Source: Deltaproteobacteria bacterium (GTDB lineage Bacteria; Desulfobacterota; Syntrophia; Syntrophales; UBA2210). From it: DNA of 44,717 nt. Shown here piece by piece: positions 1 to 6,034 of the stretch. The notes under the pieces were generated by a model, which was given only the letters and a program-made list of their open reading frames with translations, was not told the origin of the DNA and did not search any database. Both the position numbers and the translations under genes were made by a program. The DNA lies in NCBI GenBank assembly GCA_016934695.1, contig JAFGSH010000089.1:1-44717 (forward strand), written 5' to 3'. Each line of letters opens with the position of its first letter. Positions within the stretch are counted from its first letter, which is position 1.

Positions 1-1
1 A

Positions 2-2386
2 ACGAAATTTTCGGAGATCTTCACCGGGGCCCTGAGGGGTGATGTGACGAACACCCAGATCTCGGCCCAGGGGGGAGGGGCCATCTCGGGGTCAACCCAG
101 TGGAACTGGATCGATACGGGGGGGGACGCCAACGATTTCGACGGCGATGAGAGCATTACCGTGACCGGGACGGACCACGACGGCAACGCCGTCAGCGACA
201 CTTACAGCCTGGCGGGGAAGGGGGATGAGACCCTGGACGTGTTTCTGGCCTGGGTGGAGGACCTGTACGGAGATTCCGGCACGGTCGACGCCTACTTCGA
301 CTCCGGCGGACGGCTGGTGATAGAAGATCTCCAGTCGGGGAGCAGCCAGATGACGGCTACCGTAACCCCCAACAATACCGCCCTCCAGTTCGACACCGCC
401 GGGGCCTTCGGGAACGATATCTCGAACGGCGACACCATCAGCATCTCGGGGACGCGGGGCGACGGGACGACCGTCAGCACCATCACCTACACGATCACCG
501 ACAAGGGCACCGATACCCTCCAGGACCTGTTGAATACCATATCCACGGGGGGTGCCGGCGACGACGGTTTCGGAGAGACCTCCCGGACCGCCACCCTCTC
601 CATCTCCGGCGGGAAGGTGACCATCACCGACGACACGGCGGGGGACAGCCGCCTCGCCCTGACCCTCATCGCGAACAATGAGGGGAGCGGCACCCTGAAC
701 TTCGGGGATGTCTCCGTGACCACCGAGGGGAGGGAGATGCAACTGGTGGCCGGGGAGGACGCCCGGGTCACCGTCGACGGTGCGGTCATTACGAAGGATT
801 CCAATACGATCACGGACATCATCGAGGGGGTCACGCTGAATCTCGTCGGTGCGAGCGACGACACGACGGTCACCCTGAAGGTCGAAAGGAATATCGCCTC
901 CATCAAGTCGAAGATCCAGGGAATGGCGAACGCCTACAACAGCGTCATGGGCTATATCAACAACCAGTTCAGCTACGATGAGGACGAAGAGGAGGTGGGC
1001 GGGGTCCTCTTCGGAGACGGGACCCTCCGCTCCGTCAAATCGGACCTGATCAGCACCGTGACGGAGACCGTTACGGGCCTGTCGGGCAGCTACAACCGGC
1101 TCGCCTTGATCGGCATCACCCTCGATGACAGCGTCAATATGACCATCGACGACGATGACCTGACGGAGGCGCTCGAGACGAATTTCAACTATGTCAAGAA
1201 ACTGTTCACCGCGTACGGATCATCCTCCAGCTCCCTCTTCCAGTACGTCGGCCATACGGATGAGACCGAAGGGGGGAGCTATGCCGTCGACATCACGACG
1301 GCGGCCACACAGACGACGGTGACGGGGGGGACGTCCCTTCCGGGAACGGTCGGGGCGGGGGTCACCCTGACGATCACGGATTTTGCCACGGGGAGGGTGG
1401 CTCAGGATGTCGATGTCGCCGGCATGGATATCGACGGCGTCGTCAACGCCCTGAACTCGGAGTTCAGCAGCGAGACGACGGAGCAGATCCGGGGTGATAC
1501 CGATACGGGATACGCCTCTTCGACCCTCTGGAGCGCCGTGAGCGGGGCCGAAGACGGCGACGTTATCACCTTCTCGGGGATGAAACGGAGCGGGGTCCTC
1601 GTTTCGGGGAGCTATACCGTCGACACGACACAGACGGTCGGTGATCTGCTCGACAGTATCGAGGATATCTTCGATGATGAGGTCACGGCGGAGCTGGACG
1701 ACAGCAACCGCCTCGTCATCACCGACAAACAGGTCGGGGACAGCCGGATCTCCTTCAATATCGATACGTCGGCGGTCTCGGGTCTCGATTTCGGAACGCT
1801 CTCCACCGTTACCGAGGGACGGTATGCGATGGACATCACCGCCTCGAAAACCGTGGATGACAAGCTGCTGCTCACCCACAACGCCTACGGTACCGGGCAT
1901 ATTATCACGGCCGAGAGCGACGGAGGAGATCCCCTGGGGTTGAACGGCACCGCCTCCACGAAGGTATGGGGGGTCGATGTCGCGGGGACCATCAACGGCG
2001 AGGCGGCCACCGGCAGCGGCCGGACCCTCACCCTCTCCAGCACCAGCAGCAACAACGCGGCCGGTCTCTCCGTCCTGTATACCGGAACCGGGACGACCAG
2101 CACCACCTTTACCATGACCCTGGGGATAGGGGAGCTGCTCGACCGGCAACTCGGGTTCATAACCGATTCCTCGGACGGGTATGTGACCTTCAAGCGGACG
2201 TCTCTCGGCGACCGTATCGATGACTATGAGGACCGGATCGAGGATATGGAGGCTTTTCTGGCGCGGAAGATGGAGAATATGATCGATCAATTCGTCGCCA
2301 TGGAGCTGGCGTTGAGCAAGATATCGAATCAGAGCGAGTGGCTGAGCGGGCAGATCACCGCCGCGTACAGCGGCTGGTGGTCTTGA
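2..2386 (+). CDS. fliD: Flagellar hook-associated protein 2 (filament cap), 5' end missing
   Basis: FliD forms the cap at the filament tip and helps flagellin fold into the filament. The frame is open to the left edge, so the N-terminus lies outside the window; a GTG at 44 is internal. 794 residues are visible. The segment encoded near 750-1200 holds the FliD C-terminal family pattern, from VTVDGAVITKDSNTITDIIEG through the helix with NAYNSVMGYINNQ. The protein ends in a helical stretch (DRIDDYEDRIEDMEAFLARK) typical of the FliD C-terminal coiled coil. Three degenerate units of about 90-100 residues resembling the flagellin hook IN motif lie near 146-415, 431-736 and 1556-1825, making the exposed part unusually large. 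fliS follows 54 bases downstream. Confidence 0.95.
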   Translation, partial: TKFSEIFTGALRGDVTNTQISAQGGGAISGSTQWNWIDTGGDANDFDGDESITVTGTDHDGNAVSDTYSLAGKGDETLDVFLAWVEDLYGDSGTVDAYFDSGGRLVIEDLQSGSSQMTATVTPNNTALQFDTAGAFGNDISNGDTISISGTRGDGTTVSTITYTITDKGTDTLQDLLNTISTGGAGDDGFGETSRTATLSISGGKVTITDDTAGDSRLALTLIANNEGSGTLNFGDVSVTTEGREMQLVAGEDARVTVDGAVITKDSNTITDIIEGVTLNLVGASDDTTVTLKVERNIASIKSKIQGMANAYNSVMGYINNQFSYDEDEEEVGGVLFGDGTLRSVKSDLISTVTETVTGLSGSYNRLALIGITLDDSVNMTIDDDDLTEALETNFNYVKKLFTAYGSSSSSLFQYVGHTDETEGGSYAVDITTAATQTTVTGGTSLPGTVGAGVTLTITDFATGRVAQDVDVAGMDIDGVVNALNSEFSSETTEQIRGDTDTGYASSTLWSAVSGAEDGDVITFSGMKRSGVLVSGSYTVDTTQTVGDLLDSIEDIFDDEVTAELDDSNRLVITDKQVGDSRISFNIDTSAVSGLDFGTLSTVTEGRYAMDITASKTVDDKLLLTHNAYGTGHIITAESDGGDPLGLNGTASTKVWGVDVAGTINGEAATGSGRTLTLSSTSSNNAAGLSVLYTGTGTTSTTFTMTLGIGELLDRQLGFITDSSDGYVTFKRTSLGDRIDDYEDRIEDMEAFLARKMENMIDQFVAMELALSKISNQSEWLSGQITAAYSGWWS
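146..1825 (+). repeat. Three degenerate copies of a hook-IN-like unit inside fliD
   Basis: Translated units near 146-415, 431-736 and 1556-1825 share a pattern: GD(x)IT(x)SG, then a Y-T strand, a helix with TLxDLL, a strand RLVITD, a GDSR turn, and (in the last two) a VTTEGR-like end. Copies 1 and 2 are adjacent; copy 3 sits in a separate loop after the first C-terminal core segment. The similarity is at protein level and the bases have diverged, so this is an old duplication. Confidence 0.7.
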
Positions 2387-2440
2387 GGGCCATTGGGCAC
2401 AAGAGTAACTTATCTTAATATGCGAGGGGGACGATAACTT

Positions 2441-2869
2441 ATGTACGGAAGCGGCAGCGGGATCGATATGTACAAACGGGCGAATGTGACCACGGCGGAC
2501 CCTTTGAGACTGGTGCTGATGTGTTACGAGGGGGCGATACGCAATCTCAGGATTGCACGGGAGAAGGATGCCTCCAAGGACTACGAGGCCAAGGCAAAGG
2601 CGCTCCAGAAGGTACAGGACGCCCTGTCTCTGCTCACCCAATCCCTTGATTTTGAGAAGGGCGGCGCGATAGCCGGTCGCCTGAATTCCCTCTATGTATA
2701 CATGGCGCGTCGGATCGTCGAAGGGGACCTGCAAAGGGATGTAACGGCCTTCGATGAGGTGACCTCGATGCTCGAAGAGCTCGAATCCGGATGGAAGGAG
2801 ATCGATTCCGCCCGGCGGGACCCCTCCTGCCACAGAGAAGAAAGGGCCAATATAGCCGGAGCGTATTGA
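2441..2869 (+). CDS. fliS: Flagellin export chaperone FliS
   Basis: FliS binds the C-terminal disordered part of flagellin in the cytoplasm, prevents premature polymerisation and delivers flagellin to the export gate. The 142-residue length is usual for the family. The N-terminus has the family motif MYKRANVTTADPLRLVLM followed by a YEGAI helix, and the middle has NSLYVYMARRI, both diagnostic. It lies directly between fliD and a fliT-like gene, the classic fliD-fliS-fliT order. The upstream gap of 54 bases has a purine-rich ribosome site (GAGGGGGA) about 10 bases before the ATG. Confidence 0.95.
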   Translation: MYGSGSGIDMYKRANVTTADPLRLVLMCYEGAIRNLRIAREKDASKDYEAKAKALQKVQDALSLLTQSLDFEKGGAIAGRLNSLYVYMARRIVEGDLQRDVTAFDEVTSMLEELESGWKEIDSARRDPSCHREERANIAGAY

Positions 2870-2870
2870 G

Positions 2871-3320
2871 ATGGAAGCACGAAAGATATGCGATCTTCTG
2901 GAACAGAAACGAGAGGCCTTCGAAGGGTTTCTCTCCGCGACGACATCGCTCAGGGGCATATCCGATTTTCAGAACAACCGGGAGATGATCGTGTCCCTTA
3001 TCGATGAGCGCCGTCGGTGTATCAATACGATCAACAGGATCGACGGCCGGATAGACAGCATGCGGAGAGACAATACGCTTCTTGTCTCGGGCCTGCCGGA
3101 TGAGGTGAGAGAAAAGATCGGAGGTCTCACCGCGATGATCCGAGAGATCGCCGAAAAGGCCGGATCGATCAATAAGGAATGTGAAGAACTGCTCACCCTG
3201 TGGCGTAATGATATCAAGGGTCGCATGATAACCGTCCGTCGCAGTCATCCCAAGGTCCGCATCACCGGAGACAGGGCGTACCGGACAGGGCAGCCCCGAT
3301 TCTTGGATATTAAACTGTAA
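2871..3320 (+). CDS. Probable FliT/FlgN-type flagellar chaperone
   Basis: A 149-residue, largely helical and charged protein starting one base after the fliS stop, so the two are probably translationally coupled. No firm family motif is visible, but size, helical heptad-like character in the first 110 residues and position after fliD-fliS match FliT, the chaperone for the FliD cap. The C-terminal 35 residues are basic and lack helix-forming pattern. The FliT assignment rests mainly on gene order and is inference. Confidence 0.6.
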   Translation: MEARKICDLLEQKREAFEGFLSATTSLRGISDFQNNREMIVSLIDERRRCINTINRIDGRIDSMRRDNTLLVSGLPDEVREKIGGLTAMIREIAEKAGSINKECEELLTLWRNDIKGRMITVRRSHPKVRITGDRAYRTGQPRFLDIKL

Positions 3321-3328
3321 GATGGCAT

Positions 3329-3355
3329 TAAAGTATTGGCGGAAAGTGCCGATAT
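3329..3355 (+). promoter_or_regulatory. Sigma-28 (FliA) promoter for flaG
   Basis: TAAAGTAT, 11 bases, GCCGATAT: 14 of 16 positions match the enterobacterial FliA consensus TAAAGTTT-N11-GCCGATAA. It lies immediately after the stop of the preceding gene and 45 bases before the flaG ATG at 3400. Confidence 0.85.
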
Positions 3356-3399
3356 ATAGAGTAAGGCCAGGTGATTCCAAACAGAGGATGTGTGACAGC

Positions 3400-3753
3400 A
3401 TGGATATGACCATTAAAGGGGCCGGCATGCGGACCCCGATACCCTCCACTCCTCGTCTCTCGCAGCAGCCGGGGGCTGTATCCGGAGGCTCGCCGAAGGA
3501 TGTACCTTCGGCTGAGCCGTCGGTCGACCGTCAGGCCGTCGAGGCGGTGGCGGCGGAGCTCCAGGATCTGGCGAAGAGCAGGAATGTCAGCCTGTCATTC
3601 TCCACCTACGGGAAGGAGGGGGATAAGATCTCCGTCACCGTCAGTGACAAGGAAACGGGTGAAGTCATCCGTGAGATTCCCCCGGAAGAGCTCCAGCGGT
3701 TATCCGGCAAGCTGGAGGAGATGGTGGGGATGGTCTTCGATGGACGGGTGTAG
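3400..3753 (+). CDS. flaG: FlaG family flagellar protein
   Basis: 117 residues when started at the ATG at 3400. The C-terminal half carries the FlaG pattern: a strand VSLSFSTYG, then ISVTVSDKETGEVIREIPPEE and a closing helix. FlaG affects filament length in some species but its biochemical role is not settled. The reading frame is open back to an ATG at 3322, but that would place the first codons upstream of and across the sigma-28 promoter at 3329-3355, with no ribosome site; the ATG at 3400 (or 3388) is therefore preferred. It converges on the PilZ gene with only 17 bases between the two stops. Confidence 0.88.
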   Translation: MDMTIKGAGMRTPIPSTPRLSQQPGAVSGGSPKDVPSAEPSVDRQAVEAVAAELQDLAKSRNVSLSFSTYGKEGDKISVTVSDKETGEVIREIPPEELQRLSGKLEEMVGMVFDGRV

Positions 3754-3770
3754 CGGACCGCGGTGCGTTT

Positions 3771-4364
3771 TCATCCCTGATCTTTCATGTCGGACGTAAC
3801 GCGGAGAAGCTCTCTCTGTCTCTTAAAGACGTACTTGATAATCATCTCCCGGTCACCCTCCGACAATCCTACGAAATGAACGGCGATACTGTATCCCTCC
3901 TGCGGGGACAACTGCGCGCACGAGGTTACCTTTCCCAGCAGCGTCATCCATGTGCTCGAGTCCAGGGGGAGAAATATGCGGAGCGCGATGATGTCGCCGG
4001 TTGAGAAGCTCCGGTTGGCCGTGAACTTCATTCCGGAACCGCTGATATTGACATATTCGATGCCGGCGGAGGCGTACTGTTCGGCATCCCTGCCTCCAAG
4101 TATCTCGAGGATACGGTCCATCTTCAGGTTTGCCTGATAGATGAGTTTGTAGAGGAGCTTGAGATCGATCTCTTCGATCTCGGGTATCTTGAGGGGCTCG
4201 CCGAAGACGGTGGCGAATATCCCTTCCTGATTGTCCTGGTACCGCTCATACTCTCTCTGTGAGATCTTCCGGTAGTCGATCTTCAGGAGATCGTCCACCC
4301 GCGCGTATCCCCTGCGGTTTGCTTCCCCTCGCTTCCCTCCCGGAGAATGTTTTTCATCGACCAT
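3771..4364 (-). CDS. PilZ domain c-di-GMP receptor with helical insertion
   Basis: 197 residues, cytoplasmic. The two c-di-GMP contact motifs of PilZ are recognisable: RGYAR (RxxxR, residues 18-22) and NISGSG (N/DxSxxG, residues 106-111), followed by beta-strand sequence to the end. In classic PilZ domains these motifs lie about 20-30 residues apart; here about 85 residues separate them, filled by predicted helices (roughly 36-92). This recalls the helix-inserted tetrameric PilZ subtype, which is inference. It is the last gene of the minus-strand operon with the HD-GYP gene, so enzyme and receptor for the same messenger are linked. A flagellar brake role like YcgR is plausible but unproven. 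Confidence 0.8.
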   Translation of the reverse strand: MVDEKHSPGGKRGEANRRGYARVDDLLKIDYRKISQREYERYQDNQEGIFATVFGEPLKIPEIEEIDLKLLYKLIYQANLKMDRILEILGGRDAEQYASAGIEYVNISGSGMKFTANRSFSTGDIIALRIFLPLDSSTWMTLLGKVTSCAQLSPQEGYSIAVHFVGLSEGDREMIIKYVFKRQRELLRVTSDMKDQG

Positions 4365-4499
4365 GGCGTCCTGTTTTCTCCTTGTGCCTGGTTGTACCCG
4401 GCAGGAGGCGTCATTTTTCCGTCATCCGTGTTGCGCCTGGTGACGGTACCGCATCAGGGAAACGACGCATACGCCCCGCGGGCCGTTCTGCCGAGCCTT

Positions 4500-4560
4500 C
4501 ACGGGGCATGAAGCATTTTCTGTGCCAGGACTGTGGACTGTGCCGCAACCGTGCCCCGTG
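4500..4560. repeat. Perfect 9-base inverted repeat after the HD-GYP gene, with sigma-54-like site in the loop
   Basis: CACGGGGCA at 4500-4508 pairs with TGCCCCGTG at 4552-4560. It begins just past the HD-GYP stop codon in the 199-base gap before the PilZ gene. On the minus strand the loop reads CTGGCACAGAAAATGCTT (4528 to 4511), which has the GG-N10-GC spacing of a sigma-54 promoter but ATGC in place of TTGC. It could be an intercistronic RNA stem or mark a second promoter for the PilZ gene. Confidence 0.45.
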
Positions 4561-4563
4561 GGC

Positions 4564-5616
4564 CTAACAGGAGCCGCACTGGGCCGATACGAAGATATCG
4601 ACGACGTCCTTGTCGAATTGACTGTTGCTGTTTTTCTGCAGTTCGGCGATCGCCACATCCGCCGTAAGCGCCCCCCGGTACGGGCGGGTGGTTATCATCG
4701 CGTCGAAGGCGTCGGCCACGCTCAGGATTCTCGAGAGAAGGGGGATCTCCTCTCCCGAGAGTCCGTCGGGATATCCCCTGCCGTCCCACCGTTCATGATG
4801 GTGGCGTATGATCTTTCGCTCGGTGTTCATGAGCATCACCGGTTTCAGGATCTCTTCCCCGATGATCGGATGCCCCTTGATGACGTCGTATTCCCCGTCC
4901 GTCAGCCGGCCCTCCTTGAGGAGGATGTTGTCCGGTATGGCGATCTTTCCTATGTCGTGCAGCATGGCCGCTATCCTGAGGGATTGGATTTTCTGCTCCG
5001 AACAGCCGCACTTCTCCGCGGTCGTGGCCGCGAGTGCGGTTACGTTCGCCGAATGTCTCTTGGTATAGTGGTCCCGGCGGTGGATCGAGGCGACCAGTGA
5101 TTGAAAGGTGTCGGTGATGTTGGCGTACACACTCTCGTACAGGAGCTTGTTCTCCATGTTCAGAGAGGCCCGCCTCGTCAGGGTGCGGATATGCTTCAGA
5201 TCCGACCGATTGAAGGAGCCGCCGCCTTTCTTGCCGTGCAGGCTCAACACGCCGAAGACCCTCCCTCGTATCATCAGCGGGGCGCAGATCACGGAGGTGG
5301 GGAATGCCGTGTCCGGACCGACGAGGATGGGCTCCTTCGTTGTAATCACTTCCCTGAAAAGGGTGTCCAGCGGGGGAGTGGTCTGGGCCTGACGATAGCC
5401 GGCCACGGGGGCGCCGACAACCCTGAACCGGCACTGGTCGTCTTCCTCGTCGAGCAGCGCGAGGACGCAGTCCTCACCGTCGGTGACCTGGAGGGCGAGT
5501 GAGGCCACCCTTTGAAAGATATCGTCGTTTTCGCCGATCATGCCCTCGATGGAGTCATATATGTAATCCATCGTGAAGATGCTCTCGATGGCAGTGTTCT
5601 CTCTCGTATCATTCAT
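4564..5616 (-). CDS. GAF/HD-GYP cyclic di-GMP phosphodiesterase
   Basis: 350 residues, no membrane segment. Residues about 30-160 form a GAF-like sensor domain (strands around CVLALLDEED and FGVLSLHGKK). Residues about 170-340 form an HD-GYP domain with all hallmark motifs: HDIGK (220-224), IPDNILLKEG, a GHP loop near 248, HHHERWDGRGYP (272-283) and an ADAFDAM helix. HD-GYP enzymes hydrolyse c-di-GMP to pGpG or GMP using a metal centre, and all expected ligands are visible. It is the middle gene of a minus-strand operon read from a sigma-28 promoter, so it should be expressed late in flagellar assembly and lower c-di-GMP to favour swimming. The protein ends in QCGSC; the significance of the cysteines is unknown. 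Confidence 0.92.
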   Translation of the reverse strand: MNDTRENTAIESIFTMDYIYDSIEGMIGENDDIFQRVASLALQVTDGEDCVLALLDEEDDQCRFRVVGAPVAGYRQAQTTPPLDTLFREVITTKEPILVGPDTAFPTSVICAPLMIRGRVFGVLSLHGKKGGGSFNRSDLKHIRTLTRRASLNMENKLLYESVYANITDTFQSLVASIHRRDHYTKRHSANVTALAATTAEKCGCSEQKIQSLRIAAMLHDIGKIAIPDNILLKEGRLTDGEYDVIKGHPIIGEEILKPVMLMNTERKIIRHHHERWDGRGYPDGLSGEEIPLLSRILSVADAFDAMITTRPYRGALTADVAIAELQKNSNSQFDKDVVDIFVSAQCGSC

Positions 5617-5648
5617 GTCTGTTCCTGGGAATGCGGCCTGGTGTAAGC

Positions 5649-5858
5649 CTAGCCGGGGTTCTCGTTTTTCAGGAGAATGTCCAGCAGGGTGTACGAGATC
5701 CTCTCGAAGGCCTCTTTCTTGTCGCCCCCGGATGACAGGGTCACCACATCGGTATGCGCGCTTTCGTTTCCGCGCTCCGGACGTGCGGGGCTTTCGACGT
5801 TGGTTTGCCTGCTGTACGCCTTGAGCACGCTTTCTACGTGGTATGTCGATATCGTCAT
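5649..5858 (-). CDS. Small protein of unknown function, first gene of the sigma-28 operon
   Basis: 69 residues starting MTISTYHVESVLKAYSRQ, with a middle segment DVVTLSSGG and a C-terminal amphipathic helix. I do not recognise a named family. The V-x-LS segment followed by a helix is loosely like FlgM, but there is no convincing sigma-28-binding region. It has a good ribosome site (AAGGGGAG) and lies about 40 bases downstream of the sigma-28 promoter on the minus strand, 32 bases before the HD-GYP gene. Coding status is supported by operon position and ribosome site only. Confidence 0.65.
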   Translation of the reverse strand: MTISTYHVESVLKAYSRQTNVESPARPERGNESAHTDVVTLSSGGDKKEAFERISYTLLDILLKNENPG

Positions 5859-5899
5859 GAAATGGTCTCCCCTTTGCAGATCATCCCTCTTGCCTCCCT

Positions 5900-5926
5900 A
5901 ATCGGCATCGGGGGATAAAACTTTAG
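5900..5926 (-). promoter_or_regulatory. Near-consensus sigma-28 promoter for the c-di-GMP operon
   Basis: Read on the minus strand from 5926 to 5900: TAAAGTTT, 11 bases, GCCGATTA. This matches 15 of 16 positions of the FliA consensus with exact spacing. The predicted start of transcription lies about 35 bases before the first gene's ATG. It is the best sigma-28 match in the window. Confidence 0.88.
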
Positions 5927-5956
5927 ACGCTTTGTGCCTTTTTCCGTTGGAGGGCG

Positions 5957-5996
5957 GGCTGCCCTCGATGGCGGCAGCCTTGGTATGTAAATTGCT
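5957..5996 (+). promoter_or_regulatory. Sigma-54 promoter for the SPOR-TPR gene, with adjacent inverted repeat
   Basis: TTGGTATGTAAATTGCT at 5980-5996 has the -24 GG and -12 GC of a sigma-54 promoter with exactly 10 bases between. An inverted repeat GGCTGCC-N9-GGCAGCC (5957-5979) abuts the -24 element. Predicted transcription would start about 30 bases before the GTG at 6035. The promoter is divergent from the sigma-28 promoter at 5900-5926. Confidence 0.7.
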
Positions 5997-6034
5997 TTGT
6001 ACCGAGAGGGTACGTAAAAGAAAAGGGTATCGCA

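Noticed and set aside
1220..2959. Long minus-strand frame opposite fliD, fliS and the fliT-like gene
   Set aside because: It lies antisense to three clear flagellar genes and its product is Arg/Gly/Pro-rich, as expected for a shadow frame in GC-rich DNA. The same applies to the other long antisense frames opposite fliG, flhB and flhA.
4364..4563. c-di-GMP riboswitch in the gap before the PilZ gene
   Set aside because: The gene context invites it, but the conserved GEMM core sequences were not found on either strand.
4508..4567. Plus-strand 19-codon frame with a CxxCxxC pattern (MKHFLCQDCGLCRNRAPWA)
   Set aside because: It overlaps the end of the HD-GYP gene on the other strand and the inverted repeat, which explains the base pattern better; no ribosome site.
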